This document shows, one piece after another, positions 42,170 through 52,187 of a stretch of DNA of 64,000 nucleotides (positions within the stretch are counted from its first letter, which is position 1; each line of letters opens with the position of its first letter). The position numbers and the translations under genes were made by a program. The notes under the pieces are model-generated. The model was not told the origin of the DNA. It made no database searches and saw only the letters and a program-made list of their open reading frames with translations. Source of the stretch: an uncultured Flavobacteriaceae bacterium (GTDB taxonomy: Bacteria > Bacteroidota > Bacteroidia > Flavobacteriales > Flavobacteriaceae); contig CANLWN010000002.1 in assembly GCA_947494825.1 (NCBI GenBank), positions 620,001 to 684,000 of the forward strand, given 5' to 3'.

Positions 42170-44708
42170 AGACGCTTTACGGGTTTGCCTGTTGCTTTTT
42201 TTTGTGCAGATTTTGGCCACGGCACAGGAAAGCACTTCCCCTACCATACGGCTAATTTCCTTTATCCAACAACTGGAACAGCGCTTTGATGTTAAATTCT
42301 CCTATGTAGATGAGGATATCAGCGCGGTAGAAATACGCATTCCTGACGGTGAACTTCTGGAAGGAATACTGGCCGATATCCAAAATCAGACCCAAATCCA
42401 GATAAAAAAGCTCAGTGAACGCTACTATGCGCTCTCCAAAAGCAGTACGGTGGACATCTGTGCCCGGGTACTCGACAATTTTGCTGAAAACACCATTGCC
42501 GGGGCCACCATTGAGGTATTGGGCAGCGATATTGGGGTGGTGACAGATCTGGAAGGCACATTTGCCCTTGGGAACATCCCCAGAGGCGCGGTCATCGGGA
42601 TACGCCATTTGGGGTACAAAACAAAGTTTGTGAGGGCCGAGGAGCTCTTGGGCCAAACACCTTGCAAAACTGTCCTTATGGCCCTTGCCATACAGCAATT
42701 GGAGGAGGTAGTCCTCTTTCAATTCCTCACTACGGGCCTTTCGAAGCAGGATGATGCCAGTATTCTTTTGAATACAGCGGAATTCGGCATCCTTCCCGGA
42801 CTCATTGAGCCCGATGTACTACAGACCGTACAGGCCCTGCCGGGAATCAAAAGTATAGATGAGACGGTCTCCGACATTAATGTTAGGGGAGGCACCAATG
42901 ATCAGAACCTGGTTCTTTGGGATGGTATAAAAATGTACCAATCCGGACATTTTTTTGGGTTAATTTCGGCCTTTAATCCCTATTTAACGGATCAGGTCAC
43001 CATTGTTAAGAACGGCACCAGTGCCCAATACGGGGATGGGGTAAGTAGCGTAATCAGTATGCATACCAAAAACGAGATCACCGACCATTTTTTCGGTGGT
43101 GCAGGCTTTAATCTGATTAGCGGGGACCTTTACGGTCAGATTCCTATCACACATAAACTGGCCTTTCAGTTTTCAGGACGGCGTTCGGCCACGGACTTTT
43201 TGAATACCCCTACCTTCGGGCAGTTCTTCGATAGGGCGTTCCAGGATACCGAAGTGACCGTAAACAACCAATCTACGGACCAGGATATCCAAAGGGACGA
43301 AAGCTTCTTTTTCTATGATTTTACCGGAAAATTGCTTTATGATATCAACGATCGGCAAAAAGTACGGTTGAGCTTTATCAATTTCAACAACAACCTAGAC
43401 TATACGGAGACCGCACAAAGTACCGCCCGTACTACCCAAAGCAGGTTAGACCAGACCAACCTCTCCTTTGGTGGTAATCTGGAGAGCCAGTGGTCCTCCG
43501 ATTTTTCCACCTTGTTCAGCATTTATTTTACCCGCTACAACCTGGATGCGTTGAGCATTTCTGCCGACGCAGTGCAACAACTCTTTCAGAACAACAGGGT
43601 GTTGGAGACCGGGATAAAACTGCATTCGGACTATGCGCTGACAGATCAGTTGAACTGGATCAACGGTTATCAGTTCATTGAAACGGGCATTACCAACTTT
43701 ACCGACGTCACCCAACCTCCCTTCGTAAGCAATATCAAGGGGGTCATCCGGACACATGCCGTATTTTCAGAAGTTGGCTATATTTCATCTGATGAAAAAT
43801 TAAAGGCGCGTGGTGGGGCCCGCCTCAATTATATCGAAAATCTGGGCACTTTTGATGAATTTATCCTGGAGCCGAGGGCCAATATTAACTATGCGCTTAC
43901 CAAAAGTCTAAAAGTAGAGTTCTTGGGCGAGTTCAAGAGTCAGACCACCAATCAGGTCATTGACCTGGAACAAAATTTTCTGGGTGTGGAGAAGAGACGG
44001 TGGATCCTGTCTGACAACACCACGCTGCCCATTACAAAAAGTAAACAGGCCTCCTTGGGCATCAATTACGACAAAAACCATCTTTATATAGGGCTGGAAG
44101 GCTTTTACAAGGAGGTAACAGGGATAAGCACGGCCACCCAGGGCTTTCAGAACCAGGATCAATTCAATGGCGAAATAGGCAGTTATGAAGTGAAGGGACT
44201 GGAGTTCTTGATCAACAAAAAGACCCCACGTTTCAGTACCTGGTTAAGCTACGCGTACAATGTGAACGACTATACCTTTGAAGATATCACCCCCAGCACC
44301 TTTCCCAACAATCTGGATATTAGACATACACTCACCTTTGCCGGCACCTATGTACGGAACAACCTTAAGCTGGGTATCGGGTTCAACTATCGAACCGGAA
44401 AACCCTTTACCGAACCCTTGGACAACCCCAATGCCATTAATACCGGCACCTTTCCCCTATCCATAAATTATAAGGAGCCCAATAGCACCAGGCTTCCGGA
44501 CTACATTAGAGCAGATGCCTCCGCCATTTATGATTTTGACCTTAGTCCTACCATAAAGGCCTCCGTTGGCGCTTCTGTACTCAATTTTCTGAACCGTAAG
44601 AACATACTCAACACCTATTATCGATTGAATGATCAAGATGAAATAGAAACTGTTGAAAATGTGTCCCTGGGTATCACCCCCAATTTTAGTTTTAGGATCT
44701 GGTTCTAG
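42150..44708 (+). CDS. TonB-dependent transducer/receptor with STN domain
   Basis: The 852-residue outer-membrane protein has a signal peptide (cleavage near TAQE, 26), a secretin/TonB short N-terminal (STN) domain (about 35-88), a carboxypeptidase-regulatory-like domain (about 95-175, containing GATIEVLGSDIGVVTDLEG), a plug (QALPGIKSIDETVSDINVRG) and a long beta barrel ending in FSFRIWF, with a terminal aromatic residue as for BAM insertion. The STN domain fits signalling to the FecR protein. It carries no SusD partner and no characteristic FecCD or sugar-utilisation neighbours, so the ligand is unknown; the divergent acidic lipoprotein is the candidate partner. Confidence 0.93.
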   Translation: MLKTLPKDALRVCLLLFFVQILATAQESTSPTIRLISFIQQLEQRFDVKFSYVDEDISAVEIRIPDGELLEGILADIQNQTQIQIKKLSERYYALSKSSTVDICARVLDNFAENTIAGATIEVLGSDIGVVTDLEGTFALGNIPRGAVIGIRHLGYKTKFVRAEELLGQTPCKTVLMALAIQQLEEVVLFQFLTTGLSKQDDASILLNTAEFGILPGLIEPDVLQTVQALPGIKSIDETVSDINVRGGTNDQNLVLWDGIKMYQSGHFFGLISAFNPYLTDQVTIVKNGTSAQYGDGVSSVISMHTKNEITDHFFGGAGFNLISGDLYGQIPITHKLAFQFSGRRSATDFLNTPTFGQFFDRAFQDTEVTVNNQSTDQDIQRDESFFFYDFTGKLLYDINDRQKVRLSFINFNNNLDYTETAQSTARTTQSRLDQTNLSFGGNLESQWSSDFSTLFSIYFTRYNLDALSISADAVQQLFQNNRVLETGIKLHSDYALTDQLNWINGYQFIETGITNFTDVTQPPFVSNIKGVIRTHAVFSEVGYISSDEKLKARGGARLNYIENLGTFDEFILEPRANINYALTKSLKVEFLGEFKSQTTNQVIDLEQNFLGVEKRRWILSDNTTLPITKSKQASLGINYDKNHLYIGLEGFYKEVTGISTATQGFQNQDQFNGEIGSYEVKGLEFLINKKTPRFSTWLSYAYNVNDYTFEDITPSTFPNNLDIRHTLTFAGTYVRNNLKLGIGFNYRTGKPFTEPLDNPNAINTGTFPLSINYKEPNSTRLPDYIRADASAIYDFDLSPTIKASVGASVLNFLNRKNILNTYYRLNDQDEIETVENVSLGITPNFSFRIWF

Positions 44709-44714
44709 TTGCGC

Positions 44715-45515
44715 TCAGGTTTTATCGGATAAAATCTTGAGATTGAGCATTCGTCTTAGGATGCCGAACAGCTTCGGAAATTGCCGTCTAAAGGCCCCTG
44801 GTGTTTCCATCAAATTCTCTACGGAGACAGCAAAAAACTCGTGAATGTTGGTTCTGCCATAAGATCTGAAGTACGCACTTTGGTCCATTCTGTTATTAAA
44901 ATTGGAATCCGAGAGCAAGCGTTTGATCTGCCGCATACCGATCAGGAAAATATAGGATCGGACATTTAATTTATTGGCTACGTTAAAACTTATGGCATGC
45001 GCAAATTCGTGTACCGCAAGATTCATATTGTCGTTTCCTATCCGAAAACCCTCCATCAAGTGTTCGGCAGAAAAAACGAGGGTCTTTAGGCCAGGATGGT
45101 ACTCCCCGTTGTGATCCTGTTTGGTAAGGGGCGAATAATAGGCGGCCGGATACACCAGTATCTTTTTAATGGACAAGATCAAAAAATCGGCCATACCAAG
45201 CGTAAGCATCACCGCTGTGGCGCTCAAAAGAAGTGTTATGTGGTCCCGATCGGTCACTTCCTTGTGGAATATGACTTTTTTGCGGCTCCTAAACCTCACC
45301 ACCCTTTTATGGAACCTTTTTCTCTTTCTGACGGACAAGTTCCGATAAAGGGGAAGGTTGGCGGCGATGGTTGCTTTTTCATGTTCGGTAAGCCTAGGTA
45401 GTCTTGCAAAAGGGTTTAAAAAAAACAGGTCTAGCGTATAGTATACGATATACAGAAAATATCCAAAAATAGCGAGGAGTGCGGTAACCCCAAATACATC
45501 TACAACGGAAGGCAT
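44715..45515 (-). CDS. Zinc-dependent peptidase, MtfA-like
   Basis: The 266-residue protein has one N-terminal membrane helix (about 10-30) and an MtfA-type metallopeptidase domain with HEFAH (H169, E170, H173) in a run NLAVHEFAHAISFNV. E. coli MtfA cleaves a C-terminal residue and titrates the Mlc repressor. It converges with the TonB receptor (6-bp gap) and lies downstream of argS on the same strand. Confidence 0.9.
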   Translation of the reverse strand: MPSVVDVFGVTALLAIFGYFLYIVYYTLDLFFLNPFARLPRLTEHEKATIAANLPLYRNLSVRKRKRFHKRVVRFRSRKKVIFHKEVTDRDHITLLLSATAVMLTLGMADFLILSIKKILVYPAAYYSPLTKQDHNGEYHPGLKTLVFSAEHLMEGFRIGNDNMNLAVHEFAHAISFNVANKLNVRSYIFLIGMRQIKRLLSDSNFNNRMDQSAYFRSYGRTNIHEFFAVSVENLMETPGAFRRQFPKLFGILRRMLNLKILSDKT

Positions 45516-45552
45516 GTCCTAAACTAAGCTATTTTTTTGGAATTGTCCCGTG

Positions 45553-47331
45553 CTACATGCGCTGCGGCACCTCGATTCCCAACAATTTAAAAGCAGATCG
45601 AATCACATCGCCCACCTTTTTGGAAAGCTGCACCCGGAAGGCTTTCTTTTCCAAATCCACTTCTGGCAAAATAGGTACACTTTGATAATACGAATTGTAC
45701 TGCTTCACCAGGTCATAGGTATAATTTGCGATCAGGGCGGGACTATATTGTTCCGCGGCCAATTGAACGGTCTCGGGAAACAGCTGCAGTTGCTTTAGAA
45801 GTTCCTTTTCCTTGGGATGAATGGAAGTCATGTGCTTGGCCCCATCGGTATAATCAAAATCGGCCTTCCTTAAAATAGATTGTATCCGCGCATAGGTGTA
45901 CTGGATGAAGGGACCCGTATTGCCCTGAAAATCCACGGATTCCTCGGGGTCAAATAGGATCCGTTTTTTAGGATCTACCTTTAGAATATAGTACTTTAAA
46001 GCGGCTAGCCCCACGATGCGGTGCAACTCTTTTTTATCCTCATCGGAAAACCCTTCCAACTTGCCCAGTTCCTCACAGATCCGTCTGGCTTCGGCACTCA
46101 TATCCAGCATCAGGTCATCCGCATCCACCACGGTACCTTCCCTACTCTTCATCTTTCCGCTCGGTAGATCTACCATCCCATAACTGAGATGGTGCAGGCT
46201 TTTGGACCAGGAAAAGCCCAATTTTTTTAGGATAAGGAACAACACCTTAAAATGATAGTCCTGTTCGTTCCCCACGGTATAGACCATGCCCCCTATATCG
46301 GGGTAGTCCTTCACCCGCTGAATGGCCGTGCCGATATCCTGGGTCATGTATACGGCAGTGCCGTCGGCCCTCAGTACAATTTTCTCATCGAGCCCTTCAT
46401 CTGTAAGATCGATCCATACGCTTCCATCGTCCTTTTTGTGAAAAACCCCTTTTTTAAGGCCATCGGCTACCACGTCCTTGCCCAGCAAATAGGTATCACT
46501 TTCGTAATACAGTTGGTCAAAATCCACCCCCAGATTGGTATAGGTAATGTTGAACCCATCATATACCCAAGTGTTCATCTTTTTCCATAAGGCGACCACC
46601 GCTTCATCGTCCGCTTCCCATTTTCTGAGCATTTCCTGGGCTTCCAGTAATATGGGTGCCTCTTTTTCCGCTGTCTTTTGTGCTACCCCTTTTGCCACCA
46701 GATCGGTAATTTCTTCCTTGTAGGCCTTATCGAAGGCCACATAATAATTGCCCACCAGTTTATCCCCTTTCAATCCTGTACTTTCGGGTGTCTCACCATT
46801 CCCCCACTTCCGCCAGGCGACCATACTCTTACAAATATGGATGCCCCGATCATTGACAATCTGGGTCTTGTATACCTTCTTGCCCGATGCCTTGAGAATC
46901 TCCGCTACGGAATAGCCCAGCAAATTGTTTCGAATATGTCCCAAGTGCAGGGGTTTGTTGGTATTGGGCGAGGAATATTCCACCATCACCGCATCCTTGT
47001 CCAACTTGCTGACAAAGCCGTAATCCTCCTGTTCCCGGATCTTGTTGAAAAAATGGATATAGAAAGCGTCGCTGATGCTGATATTCAAAAACCCTTTTAC
47101 TACGTTAAAGCCCGATACCTCCTTGACCTCCTTTTCCAGAAAGCTGCCGATCTGGTTTCCAATATGTTCTGGATTTCCTTTTACGTAACGGAGCATGGGA
47201 AAAACCACAGCGGTTATGTCTCCCTCAAAATCCTTACGGGTGGGTTGAAACTCCACTGACGGTAGTGCTACCCCGAACAAGTTTTGTACAGCTTCCTTGA
47301 CCTTGGAGGTCAATACCTCTTGGATATTCAT
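45553..47331 (-). CDS. argS: Arginine-tRNA ligase
   Basis: The ATG at 47331 (MNIQEVLTSK) is chosen over a TTG one codon earlier. The protein of about 592 residues is a class I aminoacyl-tRNA synthetase charging tRNA-Arg. It shows the N-terminal additional domain, the HIGH-type motif PNTNKPLHLGHIRNN, the KMSK-type motif GKMKSREG and a DALR anticodon-binding C-terminus. A TAGTTTTG box lies about 20 bp upstream. Confidence 0.97.
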   Translation of the reverse strand: MNIQEVLTSKVKEAVQNLFGVALPSVEFQPTRKDFEGDITAVVFPMLRYVKGNPEHIGNQIGSFLEKEVKEVSGFNVVKGFLNISISDAFYIHFFNKIREQEDYGFVSKLDKDAVMVEYSSPNTNKPLHLGHIRNNLLGYSVAEILKASGKKVYKTQIVNDRGIHICKSMVAWRKWGNGETPESTGLKGDKLVGNYYVAFDKAYKEEITDLVAKGVAQKTAEKEAPILLEAQEMLRKWEADDEAVVALWKKMNTWVYDGFNITYTNLGVDFDQLYYESDTYLLGKDVVADGLKKGVFHKKDDGSVWIDLTDEGLDEKIVLRADGTAVYMTQDIGTAIQRVKDYPDIGGMVYTVGNEQDYHFKVLFLILKKLGFSWSKSLHHLSYGMVDLPSGKMKSREGTVVDADDLMLDMSAEARRICEELGKLEGFSDEDKKELHRIVGLAALKYYILKVDPKKRILFDPEESVDFQGNTGPFIQYTYARIQSILRKADFDYTDGAKHMTSIHPKEKELLKQLQLFPETVQLAAEQYSPALIANYTYDLVKQYNSYYQSVPILPEVDLEKKAFRVQLSKKVGDVIRSAFKLLGIEVPQRM

Positions 47332-47352
47332 CAATAGTGGTATTTAAGGCAG

Positions 47353-47360
47353 CAAAACTA
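47353..47360 (-). promoter_or_regulatory. -7 box upstream of argS
   Basis: The minus strand reads TAGTTTTG, matching TAnnTTTG, with a predicted leader of about 18 nt. Confidence 0.4.
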
Positions 47361-47435
47361 CGCATTTTTTACAGCTTTCACCTGAAAATATGGCCTTACT
47401 TCCTATTGGGATTCAAGTTTTGGTTACCTTTAGGC

Positions 47436-47861
47436 ATGCTTCTGAATGTCTCTTACAACAACAAGGAAATCACCCGGAAAATTGATATGGAGGTGGGCAA
47501 GCCCTTTACTTTAAAGGAACGTTTTGCGCTTAGCGGCATAGGGTCCCCAAAACTGTTTATTACTGAAACCAGTGTAGCGATCAGGAACCTGCTGATCTTG
47601 GACAATAATTTGGATTGTTGCAATATTGAACTACGTCCCAAGGGGATTATTGTCCGCTTTAGATCCCTGTTGGAAACCTATGCCCTGGTTATTCCTTACT
47701 ATAAATTAACCGTCTATAAGAGCGGTTTTGCCATCTATTCCCTGCACAGGGACCAATATTTCATTAAGGTAAAATCGGATACCAAGGCCATTCAAAAGTT
47801 TTTTCGAAAATTACTGGACTATAAAGCCGATAATGCGCCCACTTCCATCGGTGACCTATAG
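47436..47861 (+). CDS. Conserved-looking hypothetical protein
   Basis: The ATG at 47436 (MLLNVSYNNKE) is preferred; the frame upstream of it lacks a plausible translation start of its own. The 141-residue protein has no signal peptide or membrane helix and is rich in beta strands (CNIELRPKGIIVRFRSLLET, YALVIPYYKLTVYKSGFAIY). I do not recognise a family. It is divergent from argS. Confidence 0.65.
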   Translation: MLLNVSYNNKEITRKIDMEVGKPFTLKERFALSGIGSPKLFITETSVAIRNLLILDNNLDCCNIELRPKGIIVRFRSLLETYALVIPYYKLTVYKSGFAIYSLHRDQYFIKVKSDTKAIQKFFRKLLDYKADNAPTSIGDL

Positions 47862-48119
47862 AAGAAAGGTGTATGCAGCCGTCAAAAATTAAAATTTTCC
47901 TTACTGCTTTTTCGGTCCGTGGGAATCGTCTTTCTGTTCTCCAGTATCGTTTTTTTGCAACAACATAGATCCTTTGCCCTTTTTATGGCGGTGATGACCT
48001 TGATTTTTTTAAGGTAAATACCTAAAAACAAACCCTTTAGCCGCTAGTGTCTGGTTGAAAGCTCCCCGATTATTCGTACTTTAGGCTAGCGTTTTGAAAA
48101 TCGTTTGGCCAAGATTGCG

Positions 48120-49037
48120 ATGAAACACCCTTTTTTGATACTCCTTATCCATGCCCTAGTGGTCTCCTGTTCCTCTTCGAACGATGAAGGCACAGTTGCC
48201 GCCCAGGAGGGGCATGAAATTGTGGAACCCTCGGATGGAGAAGGTACGGAAATGGAGAATCCTGTGGTGTTCGATACCAGCGACCTGGAAAATTTGCCGA
48301 TGGATAACGGTGGATCGCATGTGGCCCACCTAAAAGGTAGTACTATAGCAGCATACGGGTATTACGTTTATACCCCGAGCGACTATTCCATCGACGGACC
48401 GGAATATCCCTTAATTTTATTTTTGCACGGTTGGGGAGCAAGAGGGGACAGTAGAAGCGATCCCAGTGAACTGGAAAGGGTGCTTGCAGCCGGCCCCCCT
48501 CACCTTATCGATACCAATAATTGGAACCCTAGCTATCCCTGCATTGTGGTATCTCCCCAATTGATGGTTGATTATTGGAACGTGGATCAGGTGCATCTCT
48601 TTATCGGCTATTTGATCAATACCTATAAAATCAACACCAAGCGTATTTACCTTACCGGCCTGAGCCTTGGTGGAGGAGGTACTTGGTTTTATGTGGGCAA
48701 CAAAGGCAAGGAAAGTTATGCGGCCGCCATCGTTCCGATTTGTGGGTCCGGATATCCTACCCTATTGGAAAACTTAAGTAGCACTCCGGTGTGGGCCTTT
48801 CATGGGGCCAGTGATCCGGTAGTGGCGGCTTTTACAGAAAATGGTTCGGTGCCTATGGTGGCGGCAATAAATGAATTAAACCCCATAGTGAAGGCCAAAG
48901 TAACCATTTACCCCGGTGTGGGTCATGATTCCTGGACAAGGACCTATAATGGTACCGGTATGGGCACCGCCAGTGCCACCTACGATGCTTTTGAGATGTC
49001 CATCTACGATTGGATGTTTCAATACAAAAAAGAGTAG
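48120..49037 (+). CDS. Alpha/beta-hydrolase (esterase-like) lipoprotein
   Basis: I choose the ATG at 48120 because it starts a lipoprotein signal (lipobox VVSC, C17); an ATG at 48105 would put five residues in front of it. After a Glu-rich linker the 305-residue protein has a serine-hydrolase fold with LILFLHGWG, the nucleophile elbow YLTGLSLGGGGTW and a histidine in YPGVGHDSWTRTY. It belongs to the prolyl-oligopeptidase/phospholipase-carboxylesterase group. Anchoring suggests action on extracellular or periplasmic esters. Confidence 0.87.
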   Translation: MKHPFLILLIHALVVSCSSSNDEGTVAAQEGHEIVEPSDGEGTEMENPVVFDTSDLENLPMDNGGSHVAHLKGSTIAAYGYYVYTPSDYSIDGPEYPLILFLHGWGARGDSRSDPSELERVLAAGPPHLIDTNNWNPSYPCIVVSPQLMVDYWNVDQVHLFIGYLINTYKINTKRIYLTGLSLGGGGTWFYVGNKGKESYAAAIVPICGSGYPTLLENLSSTPVWAFHGASDPVVAAFTENGSVPMVAAINELNPIVKAKVTIYPGVGHDSWTRTYNGTGMGTASATYDAFEMSIYDWMFQYKKE

Positions 49038-49053
49038 GTACGCCCAGGAAGTA

Positions 49054-49986
49054 TTACACTTTCGGAAGAAACACCTCTGCCATCATGCAACGGGCGCTTC
49101 CGCCACCACAGGTTTCAATGGTATCCAGTGAACTATGGATAATGGGGTTGTATTTTTGGAGCTGGGACAGTTGATCGGATCGTAGGCTATGATAGGCCGC
49201 AGAACTCATCACGAGGTAACGCTGATTGTCCTTCCCGGCCACCTGCAGCATATTCCCCGCAAAGTGGTGCATCTGTTCCTCAGTAATGGCTACAATTTCC
49301 TTGCCGTCCTGTTTTAGGTGATGCATAACATTTTTTCGCTCCTTCTTATCATCTATGGCGTCCAAACATATGACTGCATACTGTTCGCCCAAACACATCA
49401 TCACGTTGGTGTGGTAGATGGGCAAGCGCTCCCCTTCCACGGTCTGATAGGCGGTAAAAATGACCGGTAGGCAGTCAAAATCCTCGCAGAACTCAATGAG
49501 TAGTTCCTCGTCGGCCCGGGCCGACAGGGCACAATAGACCTTTTGGTGCTCCCTATCCATTAAAATACTACCCGTGCCCTCCAAAAACAGTCCTTCCTCC
49601 TCTGCGATGGTATAATCCATAACATGCTCAATGATGAAACCCAGTTCTTCCAGGCGATCCAGAATATCCTCCCTGCGCTCCTTCCTTCTGTTTTCGGCAA
49701 ACATGGGGTATATCGCTACCGTACCATTGGCATGGAACGATATCCAGTTATTCGGAAAAATGGAGTCGGGCGTATCCGATTTCAAGGTATCCTCTATCAC
49801 GATTACTTCTACCCCTTTTGCCCGGAGTGCCACAACAAAGGCATCAAATTCTTGCTGTGCCTTATCATTTATGGCCTTGTTCTGGAGTTGCATTTCCTCC
49901 ATAAAGTAATTGTTTACGGCGGTTTGTTCATTCCTTCGGAAACCCACCGGCCGTATCATTAAAATGGTATTGGTAATCTGCTTCAT
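49054..49986 (-). CDS. Citrulline-utilisation-type hydrolase (CtlX-like, amidinotransferase fold)
   Basis: The 310-residue protein belongs to the GME (guanidino-group modifying) superfamily in the CtlX-like group. It has NNYFMEEMQ, IFPNNWISF, LEGTGSI, the histidine segment PIYHTNVMM and the C-terminal CGGGSARCMMAE with the candidate nucleophile C300. Some members act on citrulline or other ureido/guanidino compounds. A second GME-type enzyme occurs near 59 kb in the same window. The precise substrate is not fixed. Confidence 0.85.
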   Translation of the reverse strand: MKQITNTILMIRPVGFRRNEQTAVNNYFMEEMQLQNKAINDKAQQEFDAFVVALRAKGVEVIVIEDTLKSDTPDSIFPNNWISFHANGTVAIYPMFAENRRKERREDILDRLEELGFIIEHVMDYTIAEEEGLFLEGTGSILMDREHQKVYCALSARADEELLIEFCEDFDCLPVIFTAYQTVEGERLPIYHTNVMMCLGEQYAVICLDAIDDKKERKNVMHHLKQDGKEIVAITEEQMHHFAGNMLQVAGKDNQRYLVMSSAAYHSLRSDQLSQLQKYNPIIHSSLDTIETCGGGSARCMMAEVFLPKV

Positions 49987-50081
49987 TCGCTCTTAAAAAA
50001 TTGGCAATAAATGTAATCAATTCCCATTTCATTTTGTAACAAAATAGAACTTAAGGTATCTTTAATAGGCAAAATAAAAAG

Positions 50082-50900
50082 ATGCCGGCCAAGTACCTGA
50101 ACAAATACAATGACGTCCTTTTGTTTTTGGTATTGATCCCCCTTATCAATACCATCAACTATCACCTTACCTATGCCCGTATTCGTTGGGATTGGTATAC
50201 CATTACTACTTACCTCATAGACACTGCATCGGGTTATATTGCCTGGTGGTTGATCCGAAAAGTAATCCTGGCCTTGGACCAAAGCTTACCATACGCGCAG
50301 GCTCCCGTAAAACGTATTACCTATCAAATTCTCCTTACCAATATTGTGGCCCAGGGATTTATTATCATGTCTACAGAAATAATCAACGCCATTTTTACGG
50401 ATGCTCCCTTACCTTCGAATTTTTATACGTATAATCTATTTATCTTCTTTATCTGGATACTGGTGATCAATGGTATCTATATCGGGATTTATTTTTATGA
50501 TCAGTGGGGTCGTGTACTCTCACTGCGTGAAAAGGATCGAGAGATACGGTCCAAAGGAGTAGAGGTACAATTGGGCAAGATGGTCAAGACCATATCTTTT
50601 AAGGATATACTTGCGTTTTATGTGGAAGAAGGAGTGACCTATCTAATGACCATAGAATCCAAAAGCTACATTTTGGACAAATCGCTCAACAAGATCATGG
50701 AACAACTCCCAGCGGAATATTTCTATCGGCTCAACCGTAAATATATTTTGCACCGTTCCGCTATTCACGGATACCAACGGGGCGTGAACGGAAAATTGAA
50801 TACCATATTGAATCCGTTTCAAAACCTACCTACAGAGATAATCATCAGCAGAACCACTGCGCCCCACTTCAAAAAATGGTTCCGGGCCAGCTTGACCTGA
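50082..50900 (+). CDS. Membrane-bound LytTR-family transcriptional regulator
   Basis: The 272-residue protein has four predicted membrane helices in its N-terminal half (between residues 10 and 155) and a C-terminal LytTR DNA-binding domain (about 165-270, KTISFKDILAFYVEEGVTYL, FYRLNRKYILHRSAI). No receiver domain or kinase is fused, so the membrane part may itself sense a signal. It precedes a secreted serine hydrolase gene. Confidence 0.9.
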   Translation: MPAKYLNKYNDVLLFLVLIPLINTINYHLTYARIRWDWYTITTYLIDTASGYIAWWLIRKVILALDQSLPYAQAPVKRITYQILLTNIVAQGFIIMSTEIINAIFTDAPLPSNFYTYNLFIFFIWILVINGIYIGIYFYDQWGRVLSLREKDREIRSKGVEVQLGKMVKTISFKDILAFYVEEGVTYLMTIESKSYILDKSLNKIMEQLPAEYFYRLNRKYILHRSAIHGYQRGVNGKLNTILNPFQNLPTEIIISRTTAPHFKKWFRASLT

Positions 50901-51019
50901 GCTGAAGTATCCCTTTACTACATTTCAGGCATAAAAACACTACACTTCACGGTATTTTGCGTCCGCCTATTCGATTTTTGAGGTCAAAAGCTGGGAAATT
51001 TGCCCAAAAATCACAGATT

Positions 51020-52159
51020 ATGAAAACAGTAAGCATCATTGGCGTTTTGCTATTCTCCTTTAGTGGCAGCCTTTTTTCCCAAGAGAGCAGTATGCCCTCA
51101 GCCAAGGCCCAGGCCGTACAGGAAGTCTTAAAAAAACATATTGAACTGGGCATTCCCGGTTTGGCAATTACAGTTTATTCGGCCCAAACGGGATTCTGGT
51201 CCCACACGGAAGGGTGGGCCAATCTGGAAAACAAGACCCCCCTGACCTCGGAACATCTTTTTTACCTGCAAAGTACGAGCAAGACCTATATGGCCGTAGC
51301 CATTTTAAAGCTCTATGAAATGGGCAAGCTAGATCTAGATGATTTGATTTCGAAATATTTACCCCCCGAACGGGCCAAGTCCATCCCCGGGTCCAACAAG
51401 ATAAGCATCCGAATGCTGTTGAACCATACGTCGGGACTTCCTGAATACAACAGCGACCCTATACTAGTCTCCCGTATTTTACATCATCCATTGGAAACCC
51501 TCTCGGTTTGGGAACTGTTGCAACCTATACTGAACAAGGAATTGGAATTTGAACCTGGCAGCAGATACCGCTACCGTAATACCAACTATACCTTGCTTTC
51601 TCTTATTGCGGACACGCTCACAGGAGATCATGTGGCCTTTGTTCAGAAGGAAATTATTGAAACGCTGGGATTGACAGGTACACGGTATCTTACCAGGGTC
51701 AATTATCAAGAACCCATACCCTTGGTAGATGCTTATTGGGATGTGCTGTTGGAGTCCAAACCTACCAAGGTATCGGGCATACAACGCGCCAATGTAGCCT
51801 CCATGAAAGGAGATGATGGTCTGGTGGCCTCTACCATGGACGCCGTGCGTTTCATGAAGGGCCTGGTAGAAGGCAAATTGCTAAAACCTGAAACCTTGGA
51901 ATTAATGCAACAATGGGTGCACGATGAGGAAGGAAAACGCAAATACGGACTGGGTCTTGCTTACTATGACCTGGATATGACCTATGCCATAGGACACTCC
52001 GGGGGAGGGATAGGCGCCGGATGCGTTTTGCTCTATCTCCCGGAACTGCAAGCCATAGTTTTCGTGGCCACCAATTTCAATACTATGATGGAATCGCCCA
52101 TACGTAAGAAGGCCGAGCAGCTCGAAATGGAAGTGCTCCTGGCCCTGTTCAGCGAGTGA
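51020..52159 (+). CDS. Secreted serine hydrolase, class C beta-lactamase-like
   Basis: The ATG at 51020 gives a Sec signal (KTVSIIGVLLFSFSGSLFSQ), so it is preferred over the ATG at 50957. The 379-residue protein has the penicillin-binding-protein-like motifs S85-T-S-K88, Y-x-N in YRYRNTNYTLLS and HSG in IGHSGGG. The likely reaction is hydrolysis of peptides, esters or beta-lactams; family members are D-aminopeptidases or esterases. It lies 119 bp after the LytTR gene. Confidence 0.92.
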   Translation: MKTVSIIGVLLFSFSGSLFSQESSMPSAKAQAVQEVLKKHIELGIPGLAITVYSAQTGFWSHTEGWANLENKTPLTSEHLFYLQSTSKTYMAVAILKLYEMGKLDLDDLISKYLPPERAKSIPGSNKISIRMLLNHTSGLPEYNSDPILVSRILHHPLETLSVWELLQPILNKELEFEPGSRYRYRNTNYTLLSLIADTLTGDHVAFVQKEIIETLGLTGTRYLTRVNYQEPIPLVDAYWDVLLESKPTKVSGIQRANVASMKGDDGLVASTMDAVRFMKGLVEGKLLKPETLELMQQWVHDEEGKRKYGLGLAYYDLDMTYAIGHSGGGIGAGCVLLYLPELQAIVFVATNFNTMMESPIRKKAEQLEMEVLLALFSE

Positions 52160-52187
52160 GGGATGTTTAATCACGGTCTACTGAAAA

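Noticed and set aside
47872-48016. Two short frames in the gap between the 47.4-kb hypothetical gene and the esterase lipoprotein
   Set aside because: One is a 31-codon frame without features; the other encodes two hydrophobic stretches but has no ATG or GTG start at a suitable place. A relic cannot be excluded.
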